DNA from: an uncultured Lachnospiraceae bacterium
Lineage (GTDB): Bacteria > Bacillota > Clostridia > Lachnospirales > Lachnospiraceae
Direction of reading: 5' to 3'
DNA length: 58,796 nucleotides
NCBI GenBank assembly: GCA_949472775.1
Contig: CASWVG010000013.1
Location: 1-58,796, forward strand
Both the position numbers and the translations under genes were made by a program. The notes under the pieces were generated by a model. It saw nothing but the letters and a program-made list of their open reading frames with translations, did not search any database and had not been told where the DNA came from. Each line of letters opens with the position of its first letter. Positions within the stretch are counted from its first letter, which is position 1. This document shows, one piece after another, positions 35,106 through 44,231 of the stretch.

Positions 35106-36923
35106 ATGCCATTAATCAATACGGGGGCGCAGCCTGACACGCCCCCTTTCGGACATAAAAACAGGAGAAACCTTCGCGGGAAAATACCGTCTCCTCTTCA
35201 GGGCGATCTTTTTTTCCTTCTTCTCCTCACTGCCTTTTACGCTTTACTGTTGTTTTTTATCAAACCCGTGGACGCCATCAACGATGACTGGGGGATGTAC
35301 AGCATTCTCTCGGGCGCGTATACCGGAACACCTGACGCACATGTCATGTTTTTTCTCTATCCGCTCTCGTTTTTGCTCTCAAAGCTCTATACCATGTGGA
35401 GTTTCATCCCCTGGTACGGGCTCTTTCAGCACACCGTACAGGTACTCTGTCTTTATATGGTTTACCGGCGCATTCTGCGGATCCGTCAGCGGCACAATCC
35501 CCAGGCCGCGCTCTGGCCGCCTGCACTGACGACTTTCCTGCTTCTGTTTTTCATCGTCAATCTGAACGTGATGGCAGAGGCGCAGTACACCACTACTGCG
35601 GGGCTGGCCGCTGCAGCGGCGCTTTTTTGCTTCATCACCTCCCGCGTCAACCAGTCAAATACCGGTTTTTTTCTGGATAATATACCGACCCTGCTCTTTT
35701 CCTGGGTCTCCTTCAGCATGCGTCAGAATATTTTCTATCTCATGCTGCCCATGGCAGGCATGCTCTGGCTCTGTAAATGGATTTTGGCTTACAAAAACGA
35801 TTACGAGAAAGCTACGGCAAAGCTCCTTGGCTTCGCCCTGCTTTTAGTTTCAGGTCTGGGATTGCTCTGGGGCGCCAATGCCGCCGCCTACTCCTCCGAC
35901 GAATGGTCTGATTTTCGCAAAATAAACCACTACCGGGAGCGGGTCGGCGACTTCTACGGCTGGCCCGAGTACGAGGAATGCCCGGCGGATTTCGCCGCGC
36001 TCGGTCTGGACGAGGAGGCATATATGTACCGCAGAAACGGCGCACCGCATATCGGCTACGACATGTCCGTCTCCGACTGGAAGCAGATGCACGATCTGGC
36101 AAGACGCTGTTACCTCGACCGCACAAGCCTGTCGGCGCGGTTGAAAAATGTGGCGGTCTCCGCTGTAACCGTCTTTTTCTATCAGGATGGCATGCAGCCT
36201 GCGAATCTGCTCACCGGCCTCCTTCTGCTTCTGACCCCTGTTCTGATCTTTTTTGAACGCAATGCCAGGGCTCTTTTCGTCTATCTGATGTATCTCATCG
36301 GGCGCAGTGTGAGCTGGGGCTATGTACTCTATGAAGGCCGTTTTCCGAAACGCATCGTCCAGCCGCTGATTACCGTGGATTTCCTGATCCTTCTGGGAAT
36401 CATTTTAGCCTTTAACCTGCTGCCCCTGGAAAACCGCAGAAGGTATTATGTGATTCTCCCCCTGCTCTGCTGTCTCAGCCTTTTTTCGGTCTGTACCACG
36501 TACCGGGATGTGACGGAAAACTACCGCGTCCATGAAGAAACCTGGCATGATCTGCGGGAGTACTGCCGCGCGCACCCGGACAGTTTTTACATATGGACTT
36601 ACGGTTCTGGGACGCTGGAGCATTTCTATGAAACGCCTTTTGGCAGCGGACAGGACACTTACCAGAATTTCATCTACACCAACTGGGGTGTTGTCTGTAA
36701 TCCCAACACACAGAAAAAGCTCACTGACCAGGGCATCGGCAACTTTGGCCGTGATCTGGTGGACAGCGAGCATGTATACTTTATTCTGCAGGAGGCTCCT
36801 TACAACGAGGAACACCCTGTTATCATGTATTTCAGACATACCTATCAGGCAGAGCTTACCGTTGCGGACACCTTTACTTCCGGTGATACCGTCTACATGG
36901 TATACCAGCTACGCCCTTTGTGA
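35106..36923 (+). CDS. GT-C-like multi-pass membrane protein
   Basis: The product is about 605 aa from the ATG at 35106 (AAAGGAT 8 nt upstream). After a basic N-terminus there are 10-11 TM segments and a C-terminal outward soluble domain (about 470-605). The first loop has VDAINDDWGMYSIL, again an Asp-Asp-Trp motif as in the protein at 29493, and a central extracytoplasmic region contains YGWPEYEECPADF. It probably uses a lipid-linked sugar, by analogy with GT-C/DUF6056-like proteins. It stands alone on the plus strand. No closer family call is made. Confidence 0.85.
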   Translation: MPLINTGAQPDTPPFGHKNRRNLRGKIPSPLQGDLFFLLLLTAFYALLLFFIKPVDAINDDWGMYSILSGAYTGTPDAHVMFFLYPLSFLLSKLYTMWSFIPWYGLFQHTVQVLCLYMVYRRILRIRQRHNPQAALWPPALTTFLLLFFIVNLNVMAEAQYTTTAGLAAAAALFCFITSRVNQSNTGFFLDNIPTLLFSWVSFSMRQNIFYLMLPMAGMLWLCKWILAYKNDYEKATAKLLGFALLLVSGLGLLWGANAAAYSSDEWSDFRKINHYRERVGDFYGWPEYEECPADFAALGLDEEAYMYRRNGAPHIGYDMSVSDWKQMHDLARRCYLDRTSLSARLKNVAVSAVTVFFYQDGMQPANLLTGLLLLLTPVLIFFERNARALFVYLMYLIGRSVSWGYVLYEGRFPKRIVQPLITVDFLILLGIILAFNLLPLENRRRYYVILPLLCCLSLFSVCTTYRDVTENYRVHEETWHDLREYCRAHPDSFYIWTYGSGTLEHFYETPFGSGQDTYQNFIYTNWGVVCNPNTQKKLTDQGIGNFGRDLVDSEHVYFILQEAPYNEEHPVIMYFRHTYQAELTVADTFTSGDTVYMVYQLRPL

Positions 36924-36973
36924 CCGGCATTCACCGCGTCTTTCCCGGCGTCCGCTCCGGGTCAGTTTGTAAG

Positions 36974-36987
36974 TGACACGCATGTCA
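36974..36987. repeat. TGACA-N4-TGTCA palindrome (spacer CGCA)
   Basis: Exact copy covering the stop codon of the DUF6020-like gene, at the 3' junction of two convergent genes. Confidence 0.75.
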
Positions 36988-38820
36988 CCCTTCTGCCCTG
37001 CCTCGCCCGAACAACAAAAGCGCCAGCACCGTAACCGACAACATCAGCGGATACACATAGCGGGTCAGCACACAGGGACCGAGAAGCAGCGTGCCCGCAA
37101 GGGCCAGAAGATACACCGCCGGGAGCAGCAGCCCCGGCTTTTTCAGCCCGATACAGCAGAGACAGCAAAACAGAAGCAGATAGCAATAAAATGCCGGCTG
37201 CATCACAAGCGCCACAGGCGGGCAATACCGCCACAGCTCATCCCCCGCCGCAAAATACCGGTAGAGAGACTGCAGGGGCTGTAATCTCTGGTGCCTCACA
37301 TAACCCGGCGCAAGCGCCTCCATATAAGACTGCTGATCACTGGGGTAGGTGATCTGCAGATACCCCTTCGCGTAAGAATACACGTCGTTCAGATAAGTCA
37401 TATCCGCCAGATCCCACATTCCCTTATTCTTCAATAGAAAAGCATGCAAATATTCCCCCGGATAACGCAGTCCCAGAGAAATCCACTCACTCGCAAATAT
37501 GCGGAGTGTCTCCCCATCTCCCGAGAGATCCCTCTTGCTCCTGTCCGCAATGGCAGGCACATATTCCGGCAGGTTCTCTCCCCACACAGCGGCAACTGCC
37601 TCCCTGTCCTCCTGCGTCAGCTCCTCCTCATGATACTGTACAGCCCTGGCAATCTGCTGCGCCGGAACGCTGAGCATCTCTCTGGCGTAAGTGTCGCTTG
37701 TGGCAGAAACCGCCTGCACCATCAGACCGTTTACGCACAAATATGTCAGGAAAACCACGCCGTGAAAAGCGCAGATCCGCTTAAAGAAACGCGGTCTTTT
37801 ACGCCCGAAAAAAGCCACGGCCGCCACATATACAATCCATGCGTAAACGCTGTTGTTGCGGAACAGAAGCAGCAGAACAGTCAGAATGCCATAGCGGACA
37901 CACCATCCGTTTCCCGGGTTCTCCTCCCCCACCGCCAGCTCATAGGCAAACGTCGTAAACACCATGGTAAGTGCCGCGTATATAGTGTCTTTCGTGATGG
38001 AGACAGCCAGCATCCCGTGGGTGGGAAAAAGCGCCGCACACAAAACAAAAGCATAGCAGAGCCATCCCGACACGCCGCGCCTGCAGAGGAAGCAGTAGAC
38101 ATACGCAAAACACGCCGCCACCACCGCCATCTGTAAAAGGGAGTACAGCGCCAGACCCGCACGGTCCGGATTCGGAAGAAAGGAGAGAACCTCTCCCACC
38201 CTGAGACAGCCTTTTAACATCAATGTGTGAATCAGCGGATGATGCGTGGTCAGCCCGCTTATCCTGATCTGGTCAAGCTGTGGGATCACGTCATATGCCA
38301 TAATCGCCGGATAATAGGTGGCAAAGGGAATGACAAATCCCCCGAAGATCAGCACGAACGCTCCCCAGAAAGAGCCTTGCCGGCCGGCGTAGGTCCCTGC
38401 CGCTGCTCCATTCCGCCGCCCTTCCATACCGTCCCCGGCAGCCCTCCCCGCCAGAAAAAAGAGCATATTCTGCCCCGCCAGCGTAAGCGGCGTAAAACAG
38501 AGCACCCACAAAACCGCCTCGGGCACGCCGCAGATTCCCGGATGGCTGTAAACCAACCCGGTCACCTGTAAAACGGCAAACCCTGCCGCCAGCAGAACCC
38601 GCACGGGTATAGGAAAAAAGACATCCTCCAAAAACAGCGCCCTCTTCCAGAGACAGTACAGCCCAAAGAGAAGCGCCAGTGGGAAAATTCCCATGGTATA
38701 CACACTTCCCCACGCGCGTAGGAGGAGCAAAATCCGTCCTGCACAGACAATCGGTAAGAATGCGGAAATTCCCGTAATCACGAACTCCCGTGCCGATACC
38801 TTTACTCTTTTATGATCCAT
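36985..38820 (-). CDS. DUF6020-like multi-pass membrane protein
   Basis: The product is about 611 aa from MDHKRVKV (38820; GGAGAGG upstream), with 12 or more TM segments. The signature-like stretch ATYYPAIMAYDVIPQLDQI followed by THHPLIHTL (about 170-205) matches the DUF6020 family, where the Tyr/Asp and His-His-Pro motifs face outward. A hydrophilic loop (about 380-500) carries ALAPGYV. The stop codon is embedded in a TGACA palindrome. A role in surface glycan or glycolipid assembly is suggested by the neighbours; the biochemical activity is unknown. Confidence 0.88.
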   Translation of the reverse strand: MDHKRVKVSAREFVITGISAFLPIVCAGRILLLLRAWGSVYTMGIFPLALLFGLYCLWKRALFLEDVFFPIPVRVLLAAGFAVLQVTGLVYSHPGICGVPEAVLWVLCFTPLTLAGQNMLFFLAGRAAGDGMEGRRNGAAAGTYAGRQGSFWGAFVLIFGGFVIPFATYYPAIMAYDVIPQLDQIRISGLTTHHPLIHTLMLKGCLRVGEVLSFLPNPDRAGLALYSLLQMAVVAACFAYVYCFLCRRGVSGWLCYAFVLCAALFPTHGMLAVSITKDTIYAALTMVFTTFAYELAVGEENPGNGWCVRYGILTVLLLLFRNNSVYAWIVYVAAVAFFGRKRPRFFKRICAFHGVVFLTYLCVNGLMVQAVSATSDTYAREMLSVPAQQIARAVQYHEEELTQEDREAVAAVWGENLPEYVPAIADRSKRDLSGDGETLRIFASEWISLGLRYPGEYLHAFLLKNKGMWDLADMTYLNDVYSYAKGYLQITYPSDQQSYMEALAPGYVRHQRLQPLQSLYRYFAAGDELWRYCPPVALVMQPAFYCYLLLFCCLCCIGLKKPGLLLPAVYLLALAGTLLLGPCVLTRYVYPLMLSVTVLALLLFGRGRAEG

Positions 38821-38927
38821 AATGCCTCTCCAATCCTGCAAAAATCTTTTTCCCGCAAACTGCCATATATGCCCTGCACACAGTCAGAGGCATGTCCGCC
38901 TTCCGAACATGCCCCGCCCAGTTCATT

Positions 38928-39860
38928 TTATCTGTCTGGCAGACGCCTTGTCACAAGGGTCAGCCGATATTCAAAATCCCGTCTATTCTTCAATGTCATA
39001 TTGGATAGTATCAGTCCTGCAAAGAAAGACTGCAGCGCCGCCAGGCCGATAAATCCACAGACGAAAAGCGTTGGAAACCGCTCCACCATCCCCGTCTCAA
39101 TGTAATCGATAAAAATAGGGATAAAAAGCACCACCGCAATCAGCGTCAGAATAATGGAACACAGCCCGAAAAATTCAAAGGGCTTGTAATCCCGGTATAA
39201 CTTCATAATCGTGAGCAGCACCTTAAATCCGTCAGAAAAAGTATTCAGTTTCGACTCGCTTCCCTCCGGTCTGTCACGATAGTCCACAATCACATTTTCA
39301 ATCTGCATATTATTGTAGACCGCGTGGATCGTCATTTCCGTCTCTATCTCAAACCCTGTGGAAAGAACGGGGAATGTTTTCACAAAGCCATAGCTGAACG
39401 CGCGATACCCGGTCATAATGTCTTTGATATTACAGTGGAACAGCCGGTTGATGCTGCCGCGCACGATGGAATTTCCAAAATTGTGAAACGGTCTCTTATT
39501 CTCTGTAAAATAAGTGGAGGAGAGCCTGTCGCCCACCACCATATCCGCGCTGTTGAGAAGCACCTTGTCCGCCATCTCCTTGGCGTATTCCATGGGGTAG
39601 GTATCGTCCCCGTCCACCATGATATAACACTCCGCCTCGATCTCCCGGAACATTCTGCGAATTACATTTCCCTTCCCCTGCATATGTTCATACCGGATCA
39701 CCGCTCCGGCTTCCCTCGCCTTTTCTACCGTGCGGTCGGTGGAATTATTGTCATAAACATAAACTACTGCCTCGGGCAACGCTTCCCTGGCGTCCCCCAC
39801 CACTTTCGCAATCGTCTTCTCTTCATTATAACAGGGAATTAATACCGCTATTTTATCCAT
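38928..39860 (-). CDS. Family 2 glycosyltransferase, DPM1-like, with two TM segments
   Basis: The 310-aa protein has an N-terminal GT-A domain: LIPCYNEEKTIAKVV, VYDNNSTDRT, the metal-binding DGDDTYP (D-x-D) and acceptor-side DIMTGYRAFS. Two TM helices follow at about 230-252 and 262-288. This is the layout of polyprenyl-phosphate sugar transferases (GtrB/DPM1), which make a lipid-linked monosaccharide for GT-C enzymes. It has its own extended -10 promoter. It lies between the MBOAT at 39935 (upstream) and the DUF6020-like gene, all minus. Confidence 0.93.
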   Translation of the reverse strand: MDKIAVLIPCYNEEKTIAKVVGDAREALPEAVVYVYDNNSTDRTVEKAREAGAVIRYEHMQGKGNVIRRMFREIEAECYIMVDGDDTYPMEYAKEMADKVLLNSADMVVGDRLSSTYFTENKRPFHNFGNSIVRGSINRLFHCNIKDIMTGYRAFSYGFVKTFPVLSTGFEIETEMTIHAVYNNMQIENVIVDYRDRPEGSESKLNTFSDGFKVLLTIMKLYRDYKPFEFFGLCSIILTLIAVVLFIPIFIDYIETGMVERFPTLFVCGFIGLAALQSFFAGLILSNMTLKNRRDFEYRLTLVTRRLPDR

Positions 39861-39896
39861 TCTCTATCTCCACATCACCCATTTTTCTTTGCAGCT

Positions 39897-39905
39897 ATTA
39901 TAGCA
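39897..39905 (-). promoter_or_regulatory. Extended -10 (TGCTATAAT) for the DPM1-like gene
   Basis: On the minus strand TGTGTGC precedes a perfect TATAAT about 36 nt before the ATG at 39860. No clear -35 box is present. Confidence 0.5.
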
Positions 39906-39934
39906 CACATTTCAAGTCTTTACTATCTCATTTT

Positions 39935-41470
39935 CTAAAATCCCTGATAGATGAACTCCGCCGCGCTGTACCCCGGCCCGTAATATCCCAGCAGAATGAC
40001 CGCAAACAAAAGCGCGTACCACATAATCCAGCGAAGAGGAAGCGGCCTTTTCGCAATGCTCTCCCGCACCGGTTCCTTTCTCTGTTTCAGGGATACCGCC
40101 CACAAAAGGAGAAGGGATACTATAGCCACCGCCGTCTCGATCCCGTCAAGGCCGAGCCGCAAAAGAGAACCGTCCCAGAAAATCTGCGGATTCCACACAC
40201 ACACCGCACTCTTAAGCATGGCAAGTGCGTCGCCCACCGAAGAGGCACGGAAAAACAGGTCACCGATACACACGAGAAAAAAAGTGCGCAGGATGCGGAC
40301 ACCGTTTAAGAACCTTCCCTCCCCGTTTAAATGAAACCGCTCGTTCAGGCGCGCAAAGGGCGGCGCAAGCAGCTCTTCCATCACAATATAAACCCAGTGC
40401 AGCAGCCCGGAACCGATCACAAACTTCCAGTCACCGCCGTGCCAGACGCCCACCGTCAGCCACAGGACGAACATCGCCGCGAAAGTGGCGTACTGTTTTC
40501 CACGCTTTTTGCCGAATTTCTTTTTAAAGGACTGATTCAGATTCGTAAAGGGTTTTGACCTGAGAAGCGGATAAAACACATAATCTTTCATCCACACGCC
40601 AAGCGTAATATGCCATCTGCGCCAGTATTCCGCCACACTCTTCGCGAAAAAAGGAGTCTGGAAGTTCTCCGGCAATGCGATACCCAGACTCTGTGACAGC
40701 CCGAGCACAATGTCCATACAGCCGGAAAAATCCGTATAAAGCTGGAACGCATAGCAGACGGTCGCCACCCAGATATACGAGCCCGGATAACTTTCATAGT
40801 CCCCGTAAACCGTATTCACTAAAACACCGAGCCGCTCAGCGATCACCAGCTTCTTAAAGAAGCCCCAGACCATGCGCTGCAGTCCCCGCGTCACCTGCCT
40901 GTAGTCAAAGTCGTGGGGCGCAAAAAACTGTTCCGCATGCTCTCTGTACTTTAAGATCGGTCCCGAAATCAGATTCGGAAAATACAGCCCGTAGAGCGCG
41001 AGTTTTCCGAAATTTTTCTGCGCGTCCGCCAGTCCGTAATAGACGTCGATCACATAGCCCAGCAGGGAAAACGTGTAAAAACTTACCCCCAGGGGAACCA
41101 GGAAATCCACGCCGGAAATCAGCTCATCCGGACCACCGGACAGACTGGCAACGCCGTTTGCGGTATTGATAAAAAAATTCACATATTTGAGGGCAAAGAG
41201 AATACCGATATTGACCAGTATAGTCACTAGCAGAATGCCCCTGCGCTTCTTCTCCGCCTCCGCAGGCGTCCCGGAAAGGAGTCGTGCCCCCGTGTAACAG
41301 GCGCCCACCGACACAAACGGATATAGAATCAGCACGCCCTGTCCCGCAAGCAGACAGTACGCCACGCTTCCCAGCAAAAGAAATCCCCACTGGAACTTAC
41401 GGGGGATACAATAATATACAGCTAATAAAACGGTAAAAAAACACAAAAAATAAAAGGAAGTGATACCCAT
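39935..41470 (-). CDS. MBOAT family O-acyltransferase
   Basis: This 511-aa polytopic protein has an MBOAT core: WRRWHITLGVWMKDYVFYPLL, then LWLTVGVWHGGDWKFVIGSGLLHW with the conserved His. The central loop FTNLNQSFKKKFGKKRGKQYA is very basic and differs from the other two MBOATs, which have YIPLGGNR here. No SGNH-like partner gene adjoins it, so it may share one of the others or be DltB-like, taking an ACP-bound donor. It is divergent from the MBOAT at 41566, with promoters less than 50 bp apart. Confidence 0.93.
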   Translation of the reverse strand: MGITSFYFLCFFTVLLAVYYCIPRKFQWGFLLLGSVAYCLLAGQGVLILYPFVSVGACYTGARLLSGTPAEAEKKRRGILLVTILVNIGILFALKYVNFFINTANGVASLSGGPDELISGVDFLVPLGVSFYTFSLLGYVIDVYYGLADAQKNFGKLALYGLYFPNLISGPILKYREHAEQFFAPHDFDYRQVTRGLQRMVWGFFKKLVIAERLGVLVNTVYGDYESYPGSYIWVATVCYAFQLYTDFSGCMDIVLGLSQSLGIALPENFQTPFFAKSVAEYWRRWHITLGVWMKDYVFYPLLRSKPFTNLNQSFKKKFGKKRGKQYATFAAMFVLWLTVGVWHGGDWKFVIGSGLLHWVYIVMEELLAPPFARLNERFHLNGEGRFLNGVRILRTFFLVCIGDLFFRASSVGDALAMLKSAVCVWNPQIFWDGSLLRLGLDGIETAVAIVSLLLLWAVSLKQRKEPVRESIAKRPLPLRWIMWYALLFAVILLGYYGPGYSAAEFIYQGF

Positions 41471-41491
41471 ATTTTATCCGCCTCCGCTTTC

Positions 41492-41500
41492 ACTATAGCA
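41492..41500 (-). promoter_or_regulatory. Extended -10 (TGCTATAGT) for the minus-strand MBOAT
   Basis: TGTGC then TATAGT on the minus strand, about 22 nt before the ATG at 41470. It lies 5 bp from the -35 box of the divergent promoter, so the two may interfere. Confidence 0.45.
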
Positions 41501-41505
41501 CATGG

Positions 41506-41534
41506 TTGTAAATATTTCCACAATACAGTAAAAT
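41506..41534 (+). promoter_or_regulatory. Promoter for the plus-strand MBOAT pair
   Basis: TTGTAA (41506-41511), 17 bp, TAAAAT (41529-41534). The ATG is at 41566 with GGAGG 5 nt upstream. Confidence 0.55.
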
Positions 41535-41565
41535 AATTAGCAGAAACAAGGGAGCGGAGGGTGCT

Positions 41566-43011
41566 ATGCTATTTAATTCCATGACGTTTGCCGTCTTTTT
41601 ACTGGCGGTGTTTATCCTGTACCATATCGTACCTGCCAGATTCCGGTGGGTTTTCCTGCTGGCGGCAAGCTACGCCTTTTACATGAATCTGCACGCCGCC
41701 TATGGTCTTCTGCTCCTTTTTACCACGGTTCTTACCTACTTTCTGGCTCTGAAACTGGAAAAGGCACCGGATCATGCAAAAAGAAGGATCTGTCTTCTGG
41801 GCGGTGTCCTGCCGCTTGTGGCAATCCTTCTGCTCTTTAAACTGGGTGCTCCCGCAATCGACCGCATCAATGCCCTGATCGACGCCGGGCGTCTGGCACT
41901 ACAGCCGTTTACTTTGAAAATCCTGCTGCCCGCGGGCGTATCCTTCTATTTTTTCCAGTCCATGGGGTATTTGATCGACGTTTACAAAGGAAAAATCCGT
42001 GCGGAACGGCACTTTGGTTACTATGCTCTCTTCGTCTCCTTTTTTCCGCAGCTCCTTGCCGGTCCCATAGGCCGGGCGGACGCGCTTTTGCCGCAGTTCA
42101 AAAAGGAGCGGCATTTTGATTATGAAAATGTGACCTACGGACTGAAACTGATGGCGTGGGGATATTTCAAAAAGCTGGTGATCGCGGATGTTTTTGCCAC
42201 TGTCGTCAACAAAGTATACAACAATGCGCAAAGCTATGTGGGACTCGTCTTTATCATTGTCACTGTCATGTTTGCGATTGAAATCTACTGTGATTTTTCG
42301 GGCTACTCGGATATCGCCATCGGCTGCGCAAAGCTTTTCGGGATTACACTTGCAACGAACTTTAAAAGCCCATACTTCTCCTTTTCCATCAGGGAATTCT
42401 GGAGCCGCTGGCATATTTCGCTGTCCACGTGGTTTAGGGACTACGTCTACATTCCTCTTGGCGGCAACCGGGTACCGAAATGGCGCAACTGTCTGAATCT
42501 CCTTATCACCTTTCTGGTGAGCGGATTCTGGCACGGCAGCAGTCTGACTTACCTCCTCTGGGGCGCGGTTCACGGTCTCTTACAGATCGCTGAAATTTTT
42601 ATTTATCCAAAGACCAGGCATGGCGTTCCCGTCACCCGCCGGAAACATTGGTGGCAGCTTCCCGTCACTTTTGCCCTGCTCTGCTTTACCTGGATCTTTT
42701 TCCGGGCAGGCACCATCCAGGACGCATTCTGGATTATCTCAAGGCTGTTCTGGGATATCGGGAGACCCGTAAACTATCTGAAAACCGCAATCATCTGTCT
42801 GGACATGTCGTATCTTTCCATGTCCGGCATGATGCTGTCGGCGGCGGTGCTGCTGCTCTATGATCTGGTTTCGTTAAAGGAGGATGTGATCGCGATTGTT
42901 TCGCGGCAGAAAGCTCCCATCCGCTATAGTGTCTATGTGCTGCTGCTGGTGGTGATCGCACTGTTTTCTTATAAGGGGATTGCGACAGAGTTCATTTATT
43001 TTCAGTTTTAA
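41566..43011 (+). CDS. MBOAT family O-acyltransferase (AlgI-like)
   Basis: The 481-aa protein has the full AlgI-like architecture and length. Motifs are FFPQLLAGPIGRADALLPQF, EFWSRWHISLSTWFRDYVYIPLGGNR and LVSGFWHGSSLTYLLWGAVHG, with the catalytic-type His in FWHGSS. It pairs with the SGNH-like gene 95 nt downstream. Together they should acylate an exported glycan, with the MBOAT moving the acyl group to the outer face. The start is set by GGAGG before the ATG. Confidence 0.95.
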   Translation: MLFNSMTFAVFLLAVFILYHIVPARFRWVFLLAASYAFYMNLHAAYGLLLLFTTVLTYFLALKLEKAPDHAKRRICLLGGVLPLVAILLLFKLGAPAIDRINALIDAGRLALQPFTLKILLPAGVSFYFFQSMGYLIDVYKGKIRAERHFGYYALFVSFFPQLLAGPIGRADALLPQFKKERHFDYENVTYGLKLMAWGYFKKLVIADVFATVVNKVYNNAQSYVGLVFIIVTVMFAIEIYCDFSGYSDIAIGCAKLFGITLATNFKSPYFSFSIREFWSRWHISLSTWFRDYVYIPLGGNRVPKWRNCLNLLITFLVSGFWHGSSLTYLLWGAVHGLLQIAEIFIYPKTRHGVPVTRRKHWWQLPVTFALLCFTWIFFRAGTIQDAFWIISRLFWDIGRPVNYLKTAIICLDMSYLSMSGMMLSAAVLLLYDLVSLKEDVIAIVSRQKAPIRYSVYVLLLVVIALFSYKGIATEFIYFQF

Positions 43012-43106
43012 GATGAACAGTATCGAAAAGTCTCATTTTTTTCACAAGGACAACTGCGAGAGTCATTTGCACAATCTGCCCGTATGAACCAGGAAAGGAA
43101 TATTGT

Positions 43107-44156
43107 ATGAACCAAAAAAACACAATCCTTCTCTTTATTATAAAATGTATCGCTATTCCCACAGCGGCCGTCTTAATTCTATTTCTTCTGAATATCCCGT
43201 ATCGGGAAATTGACGATGCGAAGTATATGGATATGTGGAATCTGCGGATGCTGGGGAACCAGATTAATGAGGTGGAGATTGCCAATGTGGGCAGTTCCCA
43301 CGGCGCGTACGATTTTGTCTATGACGGGCTGACGCAGGACGGGTATTCCTGCTTTAACTTTGGAAGTGTCAGTCAGACTTACCCGTATGACCTGGCTCTT
43401 CTAAAGGAATACGGGAAACATCTGGAGGAGGGCTGCGTGATATTCATTCCCGTTTCCTACTTTTCCTTCAACAATGAGACGGTGAACGAAACCGAAGCGC
43501 AGGCGCTGTCCGTGAAATATTACCACTGTCTCTCCCCAAAAAACGTGCCCGACTACGATCTCTACACAGATATCGTGACGACCAGGCTTCCGATTCTCTC
43601 CGCCGGGGAGGATCTGTTAAAACTGCTGCCGGCGTTTTCGCCTTCTCTCAAAGTATTTGCCGCGGAAGAAAACTTTGAGACTGACACGGCATCCGGGATG
43701 GATGAAGCCGCCGCAGAGAGCCAGACCGCACACGAAATGGACGAAGCCGCTGTGGCGGAGTTTGCAAACCGGGCAGCTATGCGCTTTGACCGCCATTTTA
43801 ATAACAAAGAAAATCTCTTTTTACCCGAACGCGAAGAGCAGCTCCTCTCCCTGATTGATTACTGCAAAAAACACGGGTTTACGCCCGTGCTCATCACAAC
43901 ACCTTTTTCTTCCTACTACAACGCACCGGTATCCGAGGCGTTTTTCGACCGCTTTTACAGCACCGTCAACCGCATCTCATCTGACACAGGCGTCAGTTAT
44001 TACGATTACTCCCACGACGCGCGGTTTGGCGAAAATCTGACTTATTTTTCCGATTCCGACCATCTGAACGCGGAAGGAGCGGCATATTTTATGGAAATTA
44101 TCGCGGAGGAAGTGCCGGAGTTACGGGAAGCCGTCCGCAAGACTCGGAGCGGGTGA
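43107..44156 (+). CDS. SGNH-like acyltransferase partner of the MBOAT
   Basis: The 349-aa protein has an N-terminal TM anchor (about 7-28) and an extracytoplasmic domain with NVGSSHGAYDF (GSSH in place of GDS, as in DltD/AlgJ relatives) and a final SDSDHLNAEGAAYF supplying Asp and His. A variable Glu/Ala-rich insertion occupies about residues 188-225. AAAGGA is upstream of the ATG. Its position after the AlgI-like MBOAT fits a two-protein acylation system. It is a distant counterpart of the protein at 14003. Confidence 0.88.
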   Translation: MNQKNTILLFIIKCIAIPTAAVLILFLLNIPYREIDDAKYMDMWNLRMLGNQINEVEIANVGSSHGAYDFVYDGLTQDGYSCFNFGSVSQTYPYDLALLKEYGKHLEEGCVIFIPVSYFSFNNETVNETEAQALSVKYYHCLSPKNVPDYDLYTDIVTTRLPILSAGEDLLKLLPAFSPSLKVFAAEENFETDTASGMDEAAAESQTAHEMDEAAVAEFANRAAMRFDRHFNNKENLFLPEREEQLLSLIDYCKKHGFTPVLITTPFSSYYNAPVSEAFFDRFYSTVNRISSDTGVSYYDYSHDARFGENLTYFSDSDHLNAEGAAYFMEIIAEEVPELREAVRKTRSG

Positions 44157-44231
44157 AATCACGTCCCCCGGCAGCCCGGGTAAACATATTTTATTGTCAT
44201 ATTTCTCCATATGGCAAAAACAGGTGGTTCA

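Noticed and set aside
44167-44180. Terminator hairpin CCCGG-CAGC-CCGGG after the SGNH-like gene
   Set aside because: The hairpin is real but has no adjacent T-run, so termination is not supported.
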